Shown here one piece after another: positions 1 through 6,029 of a stretch of 6,324 bases of DNA. The notes under the pieces are model-generated. The model did no database searches. It saw only the letters and a list, made by a program, of their open reading frames with translations, and had not been told where the DNA came from. Position 1 is the stretch's first letter, and every line of letters begins with the position of its first letter. Source of the stretch: Armatimonadota bacterium. GTDB lineage: Bacteria > Armatimonadota > Armatimonadia > Armatimonadales > Armatimonadaceae. The position numbers and the translations under genes were made by a program. Where the stretch lies: the NCBI GenBank assembly GCA_030833025.1, contig JAURHZ010000135.1, positions 1-6,324 of the forward strand. The letters run 5' to 3'.

Positions 1-337
1 CATCCTTGAGCTTGACAACATCAGCAGCCATTACCTTGCCTGAGACAACGTGGTAAGTCAGGATTGCTGTGAGGGCCTTCTTGTCCTTGAGGAGCGCTTC
101 GAGGGTTGCCTTTGGAAGCTTCGCAAATGCAGCATTTGTTGGTGCAAAGACGGTGAATGGGCCAGCACCTTGAAGGGTCTCTACAAGTCCAGCAGCCTTG
201 ACTGCGGTTACGAGGGTTGAAAAGTCCTTATTGCCAGCAGCGATGCCAACAATGTCCTCTGCCTTAGCAGCCGTCGAAGAAACTGCCAACAACAAACCAG
301 CGATTACAGCTGTAAACATCTTCATATCATTCTTCAT
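1..337 (-). CDS. Secreted fasciclin (FAS1) domain protein, 3' end beyond the window
   Basis: Reading the minus strand from 337 gives about 112 codons open to the window edge, so the C-terminus is missing. The protein starts MKNDMKMFTAVIAGLLLAVS and has a Sec signal peptide (Lys, hydrophobic core, AKA before the likely cleavage ahead of EDIVG). Mature residues match the FAS1 fold: an ST-L-hydrophobic-A helix (DFSTLVTAVKAAGLVETL), then the FAS1 H1 box GPFTVFAPTNAAF and the H2 box ILTYHVVSGKV. FAS1 proteins are exported adhesion or cell-surface proteins; the exact role is unknown. Start choice is uncertain: ATG at 337 has a GGA 5 bases upstream, while ATG at 325 has AGGA 11 bases upstream and gives a more compact signal peptide (MKMFTAV). 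It is transcribed away from the sulfur-relay operon and shares its upstream region. Family call is secure; start is not. Confidence 0.9.
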   Translation of the reverse strand, partial: MKNDMKMFTAVIAGLLLAVSSTAAKAEDIVGIAAGNKDFSTLVTAVKAAGLVETLQGAGPFTVFAPTNAAFAKLPKATLEALLKDKKALTAILTYHVVSGKVMAADVVKLKD

Positions 338-442
338 CCTGTTCCAAGCACTTGACCGGTTTATTACCGTTCCATTCATATAAACCACCGTACGCCGTAT
401 ACCGTTCCAAGTATTTACCCCTTGGGATAAGATGGACTTGCT
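338..442. promoter_or_regulatory. Divergent intergenic region between fasciclin gene and sulfur-relay operon
   Basis: This 105-base stretch must hold both promoters. For the plus-strand operon the best I see is TTGACC (352-357), 17 bases, TTCATA (375-380), with TATAAA nearby at 379-384; the match is weak. For the minus-strand fasciclin gene a GGAAC (complement of 404-408) is followed after 18 bases by GTT (complement of 383-385). This loosely resembles ECF-sigma promoters (GGAAC ... GTT) and would leave a leader of roughly 40 bases. Both assignments are inference from short motifs. Confidence 0.3.
341..420. repeat. Three direct GTTCCA repeats, operator-like
   Basis: GTTCCA occurs at 341-346, 369-374 and 404-409, all in the same orientation. 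The first and third extend: GTTCCAAG followed by a related A/T-rich stretch ending CC (341-357 against 404-420, 13 of 17 positions equal, offset 63 bases). The second and third share ACCGTTCCA (366-374 and 401-409, offset 35). On the minus strand these read TGGAAC, upstream of the fasciclin gene. They may be activator or repressor sites, or ECF-sigma -35 elements; no family assignment is possible from sequence alone. Confidence 0.4.
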
Positions 443-670
443 ATGAGTAATGTCGACCTCGACTGCAAAGGACTAAACTGCCCGATGCCCATCGTCAAGA
501 TTTCACGCGCGATGAAGGAGCTGCAACCCGGAGTAACGCTCACGGTAATGGCATCCGATCCGTCGTTCAAAGCGGATGTCGAAGCATGGGTTCGGAAAAT
601 GAACCAAAAGCTCACATCGTTTTCGGATGTAGACGGTATTCAAACAGCTGTAATCGAGAAGGTCAGCTGA
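443..670 (+). CDS. tusA: TusA/SirA family sulfur carrier protein
   Basis: A 75-residue protein, the usual length for TusA (about 75-85). The N-terminus carries the family signature: D-x-KGLNCPMPIVK at residues 7-19, with the CPxP box at 13-16. Cys13 is the persulfide-carrying residue in characterised members; Cys8 is an extra N-terminal cysteine. A helix (ISRAMKEL), a Gly-turn strand (GVTLTVMASDPSFKADVEAW) and a terminal strand (IQTAVIEKV) fit the two-layer alpha/beta fold. TusA proteins accept sulfane sulfur from desulfurases or rhodaneses and hand it on, in tRNA thiolation, cofactor synthesis or sulfur oxidation. Here it is the first gene of a four-gene operon and is followed after one base by a DsrE2-type gene, which points to a DsrE-linked relay rather than the TusBCD tRNA pathway. 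Ribosome binding looks weak (TGGA at 433-436). Identification is confident; the pathway is inferred from neighbours. Confidence 0.92.
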   Translation: MSNVDLDCKGLNCPMPIVKISRAMKELQPGVTLTVMASDPSFKADVEAWVRKMNQKLTSFSDVDGIQTAVIEKVS

Positions 671-671
671 A

Positions 672-1289
672 ATGAGCGACAACATCACTCTTTCACAATC
701 CGAGCTCATCGCCCTTGTCAATCAACTCGTTGACCAAAAGGTAAATGCACGCCTCGCTGATGTCGAAGCGTCCCTGCAAGCCATCCAAGGAACCGTCGGA
801 ACGCTGTCCGAAAACTGCCCAGAAGACCGAGCGACGCTGGTCGTCTTCAGTGGTGAAATGGATACTCTCTTCGCAGCATTCACTATCGCCGTCGGTGCGG
901 CATCGATGGGCATGGAAGTCTCGATGTTCTTCACCTTCTGGGGGCTCACCGCGCTGCGCAAAGATAAGACATTCAGTGGCAAAACCGTTGGTGAGAAAAT
1001 GGTTGCGATGATGCTACCCAATGGTCCGCACGCTGTGCCAACGAGCCGGATGAACATGGCAGGCATGGGGCCACTGTTCTTCAAGTACCTGATGACACAG
1101 CGCAACATCGAATCGCTCCCGAATATGATAGCTCTCGCGCAAGAACTAGGCATCAAAATGGTGGCCTGTGAAATGTCAATGGGTGTGATGGGAGTGACCC
1201 GAGCGGAGCTCCTTGATGACATCGATTACGGTGGCGTGGCGACGTACCTCGGCGATGCAGCTAAATCCAAAATTACGTTGTTCGTATAG
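672..1289 (+). CDS. DsrE2-type DsrE/DsrF-like sulfurtransferase protein
   Basis: A 205-residue protein of the DsrE/DsrF/DrsH-like (DsrE2) family. Residues 1-45 are polar and helical, with possible coiled coil (ELIALVNQLVDQK, LADVEASLQAI). The conserved core starts at about 54 (ATLVVFSGEMDTLFAAF), continues through a hydrophobic stretch (MEVSMFFTFWGLTAL, 81-95) and the family motif MVACEMSMGVMG (163-174) containing Cys166, and ends with GVATYLGDAAKSKITLF. Cys49 is the only other cysteine. Met makes up 17 of 205 residues, strongly enriched. Characterised DsrE2 proteins are membrane-associated and occur with TusA and rhodanese in sulfur oxidisers, where Cys residues exchange persulfide with TusA. 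Start at 672 follows the tusA stop by one base, with GAGAAGG upstream, implying coupled translation. Family is confident; the direction of sulfur transfer is not knowable here. Confidence 0.88.
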   Translation: MSDNITLSQSELIALVNQLVDQKVNARLADVEASLQAIQGTVGTLSENCPEDRATLVVFSGEMDTLFAAFTIAVGAASMGMEVSMFFTFWGLTALRKDKTFSGKTVGEKMVAMMLPNGPHAVPTSRMNMAGMGPLFFKYLMTQRNIESLPNMIALAQELGIKMVACEMSMGVMGVTRAELLDDIDYGGVATYLGDAAKSKITLFV

Positions 1290-1304
1290 GAAGCACATCA
1301 CGAC

Positions 1305-1703
1305 ATGGATGCATCCCCAACACCACAAGAACCTGACCTCCAGATCATCATTTCCAGCGGAACCGGCAATGTTCACCAAGTTGTCCTCGGATTCTCAGCC
1401 GCATTGGCTGCAGCGCAAATGGGTACCAATGTGACCATCGTTTTTTCGATGCTCGGTGCTCACTGGGCAAGCGACTCCGTTGGACACGATAATCCGGTTC
1501 CTGGTTTTCCATCCATTGCTGAACTAAAGAATCTCCTTGTTGAGTCTGGTGTGACCCTTGAGGCATGCAGCACCTGTATCGAAAACTACTGTCCAGTCCC
1601 TTTAGGGCAGGATGGTAAGCGGATACTGCCACCCGACATCACACGCGTAGGCCTCGGCCTTATCGCTAGCCGGATGGCAACCGTTAACACAGTGGTCTTT
1701 TAG
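1305..1703 (+). CDS. DsrE family protein with a C-X2-C-X4-C cluster
   Basis: A 132-residue alpha/beta protein. The start LQIIISSGTGNVHQVVLGFS followed by AALAAAQMGTNVTIVFSMLGAHW is the DsrE-like first strand, helix and second strand pattern. Helix ELKNLLVESGVTLEAC leads into the cysteine region: Cys88, Cys91 and Cys96. DsrE-family proteins usually carry a persulfide-reactive cysteine at this place (after the strand following 'ESGV'), so Cys88 or Cys91 is the likely sulfur acceptor; the third cysteine is less usual. The C-terminus (DITRVGLGLIASRMATVNTVVF) is the final helix and strand. No membrane segment or signal peptide is seen. It lies 15 bases after the DsrE2 gene; AGGAAG (1288-1293) sits 11 bases before the ATG. 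Together with TusA and DsrE2 it completes a three-protein relay. The DsrE fold is likely; subfamily (DsrE3-like or other) is open. Confidence 0.78.
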   Translation: MDASPTPQEPDLQIIISSGTGNVHQVVLGFSAALAAAQMGTNVTIVFSMLGAHWASDSVGHDNPVPGFPSIAELKNLLVESGVTLEACSTCIENYCPVPLGQDGKRILPPDITRVGLGLIASRMATVNTVVF

Positions 1704-1708
1704 CACAC

Positions 1709-3865
1709 ATGTCAGAGCAACGGGACTACGCTGACCTCCAAGCGGAGCTAGATACGATTCGGGCTGAAAATGCTGACCTCCGGCGGCAAGTTGAGTCGCT
1801 TGCAGACGCCAATGTCTATGCAGCGATGCTCGTTGCAGAGCTCGAAGAAGCACGTGAACGCGAAGATAGCCTCGTAAAACGCGGAGAGGAACTTGACCTC
1901 CAGCGTCGCCTCGACAGTATTCTGCAAGAGGAACGCCGCGAAGATGTCCTGTGGCAGCGGGTTGCCGCAGAGCTTGAAGCAACAGATGGCCTTGCGCTTA
2001 AGGGTGCCATTCAAATCCGAACTGCCGAGCGTGAAGCTCACGGGCAACACACAGGAAACACGGTCAGTCCAATGCCCGTTTCCGTCGATACTGGCAAGAT
2101 AATCACCATCTCCGTAACCGCGGCGACGCAAACTATTGGTGAATTGAATCTAAGTGTGGATGCAAACGATACGCAATGGTCTGCACGGTGGATGCCATTT
2201 CTACAATCCGTTGGCAGCCAAATCGGAATGGCGCTTCAGCGACTTCGGGCTGAACATGAAAACGAGCGGATGAATGCTGAGTTGATCACGGCTCGTGATG
2301 AAGCACTCGAAGCCAGCCGTACCAAAACTGCATTCCTTGCAAATATGAGCCATGAGCTACGGACACCGATGAACGCGATCATCGGGTACAGCGAAATGCT
2401 TATCGAAGAAGCCCAAGATTTGAAGCCTGAGGAGTTCGTACCAGATCTCGAGAAAGTCCGCGCCGCGGGTAAACACCTCTTGGCACTTATCAATGACATC
2501 TTGGACCTCTCGAAAATCGAAGCTGGCAAGATGACGCTCTTCATGGAGTCATTCTCCATTCGAAGCACCATTGATGATGTCATCGCGATGATCCAACCGC
2601 TGATCAGCCGCAATAACAATACATTGGTCGTGACATGCCCTGACAACATCGGGGTGATGGTCGCCGATGTCGTCAAGGTCCGCCAGACGCTCTTCAACCT
2701 GCTTAGCAATGCGTGTAAGTTCACGGATGGTGGTGAGATCCATTTGGATGTTTCCACAGCACTGCGTGATAACACGGAGCAAATCGTGATGGCGATTACC
2801 GACCACGGAATCGGTATGACACAGGAACAGCTTGGTCGTCTCTTCCAGGCATTCGTTCAGGCAGACTCATCCACGACGCGGAAGTACGGAGGAACAGGCC
2901 TCGGCCTTACGATTTCCCGGAAGTTCTGTCAAATGATGGGCGGTGACATCCGCGTATCCAGCCAGCTTGGTGAGGGAAGCACGTTTACCATCGAGCTACC
3001 GCGGATGGTGCAATGCGATGCTGATGGAAGCCCTCTTGGTGCCGTATCCGCTGCACACGTTGTTGATATAGCCCAATCCGCAACAAGCCATGGTCACCGG
3101 GGGACCATTCTTGCCATCGATGACAATATTGAAGCCCTCGACCTCATTCAGCGATCGCTTAGCCGTGATGGCTACCGCGTAGTGACGTGTAGTAGCGGAG
3201 AGGCAGGTCTCTCTCTCGCGAGGACTGTCAAGCCGGACGTCATCACCCTTGATGTCATGATGCCTCAAATGAATGGCTGGCAGGTTCTTGCTGCACTGAA
3301 GGCCGATGCCACGCTTGCAGAAATTCCCGTCGTCCTGCTATCGGTCGTAGAAAACAAAGAAATCGGTTTGGCACTTGGGGCAACAGACTGTCTCACCAAG
3401 CCCATCGACTGGAATCGCCTCGATACGTTGCTGGAGCGCCTCACGGAGTCGGACACGCCTGCGCCTATTCTGGTTGTTGAGGATGACACGGCCAGCAGTG
3501 AGCTCGTTCGCCGTCTGCTCGAGCGGGATGGTTGGACAGTAGATGTCGCGGCAAACGGCGAGGATGCGATGCGTCAGATCCGTAATCGCCGCCCAGCGTT
3601 GGTTGTACTTGATCTCATGATGCCAGTTATGGATGGCTTTACGTTCTCAGACCAGCTGCGCGCAGAGCCAGGCTGTGCAGATATCCCTGTTGTGGTCCTC
3701 ACAAGCAAGTCCCTGACACCAGATGACCACAAGCGGCTTAACGGGCACGTCGCCGACATTTTGACCAAGGGAGCCTATCAGCGGGGCGACCTACTACAGC
3801 TTGTCCGCAAACTCACGACGGGTCAGGATGATAATTCGTCGCTTCAGACGGAGCAACCTATATAG
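1709..3865 (+). CDS. Soluble hybrid histidine kinase with GAF-like sensor and two receiver domains
   Basis: A 718-residue cytoplasmic kinase with no membrane segments. Order: coiled coil (about 5-90), a degenerate GAF-like sensor (about 75-178, ending FLQSVGSQIGMALQRL), a linker helix, HisKA (about 205-275) with phospho-acceptor His215 in SHELRTP, HATPase_c (about 315-432) with N box Asn334, G1 DHGIG (365-369), F box (379-382) and G2 GGTGLG (394-399). Receiver 1 (467-577) has Asp471/Asp472, phospho-acceptor Asp515, Ser545 and Lys564-Pro; receiver 2 (587-700) has Asp592/Asp593, Asp635, Thr665 and Lys687, followed by Gly instead of Pro. Both receivers look functional. There is no HPt or DNA-binding domain, so an outside phosphotransfer partner or output is needed. 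It starts 5 bases after the DsrE gene with a poor ribosome site, so it is probably translated by coupling. Being last in the sulfur-relay operon suggests, as inference, sensing or control of intracellular sulfur state. Confidence 0.93.
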   Translation: MSEQRDYADLQAELDTIRAENADLRRQVESLADANVYAAMLVAELEEAREREDSLVKRGEELDLQRRLDSILQEERREDVLWQRVAAELEATDGLALKGAIQIRTAEREAHGQHTGNTVSPMPVSVDTGKIITISVTAATQTIGELNLSVDANDTQWSARWMPFLQSVGSQIGMALQRLRAEHENERMNAELITARDEALEASRTKTAFLANMSHELRTPMNAIIGYSEMLIEEAQDLKPEEFVPDLEKVRAAGKHLLALINDILDLSKIEAGKMTLFMESFSIRSTIDDVIAMIQPLISRNNNTLVVTCPDNIGVMVADVVKVRQTLFNLLSNACKFTDGGEIHLDVSTALRDNTEQIVMAITDHGIGMTQEQLGRLFQAFVQADSSTTRKYGGTGLGLTISRKFCQMMGGDIRVSSQLGEGSTFTIELPRMVQCDADGSPLGAVSAAHVVDIAQSATSHGHRGTILAIDDNIEALDLIQRSLSRDGYRVVTCSSGEAGLSLARTVKPDVITLDVMMPQMNGWQVLAALKADATLAEIPVVLLSVVENKEIGLALGATDCLTKPIDWNRLDTLLERLTESDTPAPILVVEDDTASSELVRRLLERDGWTVDVAANGEDAMRQIRNRRPALVVLDLMMPVMDGFTFSDQLRAEPGCADIPVVVLTSKSLTPDDHKRLNGHVADILTKGAYQRGDLLQLVRKLTTGQDDNSSLQTEQPI

Positions 3866-3910
3866 ACCGACCGCAGCGGCTGATGCACATTCGAGCCATT
3901 GCAGGAGTCG
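3866..3910. other. Convergent gap between kinase and GlcD-type genes
   Basis: Forty-five bases separate the two stop codons. The only fold is the tiny CCG-CAG-CGG at about 3869-3877, without a T-run on either strand. No intrinsic terminator is recognisable, so transcripts may end by another route or read into each other's 3' ends. Confidence 0.5.
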
Positions 3911-5359
3911 CTAAACGGAGCCCTTACCCCTTGCCAGTAGCTGGAGCTCAGCGGTATCTGGCCGGTCCATGTGTGGACAACAAGTGTTATGGACTGGGAA
4001 TAGCTTGCCAGGGTTTAGGAGTCCCTGCGGATTAAACACATCACGGATGCGTTTCTGCAGCTCCAAGTCTTCAGGGGTAAAGACCATCCCCATAAATTCC
4101 TGTTTCTCCAAACCAATGCCGTGTTCGCCAGTTAGCGTTCCACCGGCATCGACGCATGCACGCAAAATGTCACCACCTGCGGCAAGGACACGCTTGACTT
4201 CATCCTTGTCGCGCTCATCAAAAAGAACAACCGGGTGCAGGTTGCCATCGCCGGCGTGGAAGACATTGGCAATCCGTAGATTGTGCTTTGCGGCGATTTC
4301 TTCGATGCGCGTGAGAATCTCAGGGAGCTTTGTGCGTGGGACAACGCCATCTTGTGTTGCATGGCTTGGCGCAAGGCGACCCAGCGCACCAACTGCCTTT
4401 TTACGCGCGGTCCAGAGCTTTGCACGTGTTGTAGCATCGGATGCAACCTCAACCCGGACGACACCGCCATCGAGGCAGAGCTGCTCGACCTTGGTGGTGA
4501 GGCGGTCCAACCCGGCTTCTGGGCCATCCATTTCAATCAGCAAAACCGCACCCGCATCCGTGGGGAGACCCAAGTGATAGCTCTCCTCGACAACCCGCAA
4601 AATCGTCTGGTCGATCATCTCGAGCGCTGCGGGAATAATCCCAGCAGCGATAATGCTTGAGATGATCTTTGTGGCTACGGCAACACTGGGGCAGACGGCT
4701 AGGAGGGTCCGAATCGCTTCTGGAGCGCGTACGATCTTGACGATGACTTCTGTGACGATGGCAATGGTGCCTTCCGAGCCGCAGATAATCCCTAAAATGT
4801 CGAGGCCTGGCTGGCTGGCATCTACTTTGACAATCTCACCGGATGCCAAAACGATTGTTGCGCCGAGAATATGGTTTGCCGTTACGCCATATTTCAGCGT
4901 ATGCGGCCCTCCCGCGTTGTTTGCAAGGTTGCCACCAACGGTGCTGGCTCCCTGCGACGATGGGTCTGGTGCGTAGAGAAATCCATCCGGGGAGACGGCT
5001 TTCGTTAGCGTCGTGTTGACAACACCCGCTTCGGCATGCACGCGGCGGTTCGGGATATCCACCTTGAGAATGCGGTTCATCCGTGACAGACACAGTAACA
5101 CCATGTTCTCACGGGCCATCGCACCGCCGGCAAGACCCGTGCCCGCCCCCCGTGGGACGATTGGCACCCCATGGGCACCGCAGAGCTTTACAATCGCGGC
5201 AACCTGCTCCGTACTCGTTGGCAGGACGATTGCACCCGGGGGGGCTTTCTCCAGCGTGTAGGCATCCGATGCATATGCATGGCGCTGTGCATCGCTTGTG
5301 CGCAAGCCTTCATCGGTGACGATGAGGCGTAATTGCTGGAGAAATCCCGGGTCTAGCAT
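3911..5359 (-). CDS. glcD: GlcD-type FAD-linked D-2-hydroxyacid dehydrogenase
   Basis: A 482-residue flavoprotein of the VAO/PCMH superfamily, near the length of glycolate oxidase subunit GlcD (about 500). The FAD domain (about 40-215) shows VLPTSTEQVAAIV, PRGAGTGLAGGA (69-80), PDPSSQGASTVGGNLANNAGG (131-151) and GSEGT (194-198). The C-terminal domain has HAGDGNLH (368-375) and GEHGIG (411-416): His368, His375 and Glu412 match the metal ligands and His413 the catalytic base known from D-2-hydroxyglutarate and D-lactate dehydrogenases. It oxidises glycolate, D-lactate or a similar 2-hydroxyacid and passes electrons to a partner. No GlcE or GlcF subunit lies in the window, so it may act alone as a D-lactate-type dehydrogenase. 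It follows the lipoprotein gene by 6 bases and is convergent with the kinase gene. Substrate cannot be decided from sequence; glcD is a family name here. Confidence 0.9.
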   Translation of the reverse strand: MLDPGFLQQLRLIVTDEGLRTSDAQRHAYASDAYTLEKAPPGAIVLPTSTEQVAAIVKLCGAHGVPIVPRGAGTGLAGGAMARENMVLLCLSRMNRILKVDIPNRRVHAEAGVVNTTLTKAVSPDGFLYAPDPSSQGASTVGGNLANNAGGPHTLKYGVTANHILGATIVLASGEIVKVDASQPGLDILGIICGSEGTIAIVTEVIVKIVRAPEAIRTLLAVCPSVAVATKIISSIIAAGIIPAALEMIDQTILRVVEESYHLGLPTDAGAVLLIEMDGPEAGLDRLTTKVEQLCLDGGVVRVEVASDATTRAKLWTARKKAVGALGRLAPSHATQDGVVPRTKLPEILTRIEEIAAKHNLRIANVFHAGDGNLHPVVLFDERDKDEVKRVLAAGGDILRACVDAGGTLTGEHGIGLEKQEFMGMVFTPEDLELQKRIRDVFNPQGLLNPGKLFPVHNTCCPHMDRPDTAELQLLARGKGSV

Positions 5360-5365
5360 GCAGAG

Positions 5366-5857
5366 TTACTTCTTTTCAGCCAAACGGCCTTCGGCGAGTT
5401 TAAGCAGGCTTGTGGCGCGCTTGTTACCTGGATCCAGCTCTAATGCCTTCTTCGCATCTTTGACAACGGCATTGAAGCGAATCTTGGTACCTGCCTTGTC
5501 ATCGTTTACGTGGCGGCTTGCGCGGGCCACATAAGCTGCTGCAGCCTTTGCGTTATCCTTGCTCGCTTCTGCATCCTTGATGTTTTTGTCTTCATCAGGC
5601 GTTGGTGCGAGAGGCGCATCGGCATCGGGGGTCGCTGGAGGACCCGGCGCACCTTGGGGGGCAGCCGCCGCAGGAGCAGGCTTGTCGTTTCCACCTGGCT
5701 CTGGAGTACCTGCATTGGTTGTTGCAGTAGGCGCCGGAGTCGTCGCAGGCGCACTCTCAGGTGTAGGGGCAGGCACGGATGTCTCGACACCAGCATTACA
5801 ACCTGAAAGGAGGGCCAGAGCGGCTACGGAAGCAAGAAACATAACACGAAAATTCAT
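5366..5857 (-). CDS. Small lipoprotein with Pro/Ala-rich linker and a TPR-like C-terminus
   Basis: A 163-residue protein from ATG 5857. An in-frame ATG exists as far upstream as 6118, but GGAG (5867-5870, minus strand) lies 9 bases before 5857 and the protein then begins with a proper lipoprotein signal: MNFRVMFLASVAALALLSGC, lipobox LSGC with Cys20. Asn21 (not Asp) predicts an outer-membrane or surface destination in a Gram-negative cell. Residues 23-88 are a Pro/Ala/Thr-rich disordered linker of the sort that spans envelope layers. Residues 90-163 are charged and helical, ending in a single TPR-like repeat (VVKDAKKALELDPGNKRATSLLKLAEGRL), a likely protein-binding module. No enzyme motif is visible and I do not recognise a named family. 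It is probably co-transcribed with the GlcD-type gene 6 bases downstream, though a shared role is only a guess. Confidence 0.8.
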   Translation of the reverse strand: MNFRVMFLASVAALALLSGCNAGVETSVPAPTPESAPATTPAPTATTNAGTPEPGGNDKPAPAAAAPQGAPGPPATPDADAPLAPTPDEDKNIKDAEASKDNAKAAAAYVARASRHVNDDKAGTKIRFNAVVKDAKKALELDPGNKRATSLLKLAEGRLAEKK

Positions 5858-5883
5858 GGATAACATCTCCAAATCTATCCAGC

Positions 5884-5892
5884 ATTCTAGCA
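5884..5892 (-). promoter_or_regulatory. Extended -10 promoter element for the lipoprotein gene
   Basis: The minus strand reads TGCTAGAAT, an extended -10 (TGn then TAGAAT, five of six to TATAAT). Transcription would begin near 5877, about 20 bases before the ATG at 5857 and just upstream of the GGAG ribosome site. No good -35 is seen at 16-18 bases, as is usual for extended -10 promoters. The position supports the 5857 start and argues against the longer reading frame. Confidence 0.45.
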
Positions 5893-5945
5893 TTTGTTGA
5901 CCCATCGACGATGTTGGTTTGGTCGTTGACATGCGGCATCCACTA

Positions 5946-5960
5946 TTTGCCCACGGCAAA
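5946..5960. repeat. Perfect 15-base inverted repeat, possible operator
   Basis: TTTGCC, three bases, GGCAAA: six-base perfect arms, with symmetry that stops exactly at the ends. It lies near the middle of the divergent region, so a dimeric regulator bound there could affect either gene. It lacks a U-run, so it is not a terminator. I cannot assign a regulator family. Confidence 0.45.
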
Positions 5961-6029
5961 ATGCAAGCCTCAAGTATCCGTAACGTTGTGGGTCTGACAG
6001 ACGGGTACAAACCAAGGTAAGGTTGATGT

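Larger units (their letters stand above)
5858..6029. promoter_or_regulatory. Divergent intergenic region between lipoprotein and Ppx/GppA genes
   Basis: A 172-base region serving two divergent genes. Besides the lipoprotein promoter listed separately it has a perfect TTGACA at 5926-5931 on the plus strand, but no fitting -10 at 16-18 bases, and a related TTGACC at 5897-5902. Three small inverted repeats are present (5903-5913, 5946-5960, 5992-6002). No clear plus-strand promoter for the phosphatase gene can be fixed. Confidence 0.4.

Noticed and set aside
198..383. Plus-strand frame of 61 codons near the left edge
   Set aside because: It is a shadow of the fasciclin signal peptide and FAS1 domain read on the other strand.
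405..433. TTCCAA-N17-TAAGAT as promoter of the sulfur operon
   Set aside because: It would start transcription about three bases before the ATG, leaving no leader; possible only for a leaderless message and the -35 is poor.
722..1222. Long antisense frame (166 codons) opposite the DsrE2-type gene
   Set aside because: It mirrors a well-supported gene, has low-complexity Ser/Ala/Pro composition and no recognisable motif.
2236..2775. Antisense frame of 179 codons within the kinase gene
   Set aside because: The plus strand here encodes the HisKA and start of the HATPase domains with all motifs intact; the antisense product resembles nothing.
3866..3910. Bidirectional terminator between the convergent genes
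   Set aside because: The only hairpin has three-base arms and there is no T-run on either side.
5559..5900. Plus-strand frame of 113 codons, Gly/Ala-rich, opposite the lipoprotein gene
   Set aside because: It is the complement of the Pro/Ala-rich linker (GC-rich codons give open frames on both strands) and has no ribosome site.
5926..5931. Perfect TTGACA as -35 of the phosphatase gene
   Set aside because: No -10-like hexamer lies at 16-18 bases; nearby A/T-rich stretches are at 12 or 25 bases.
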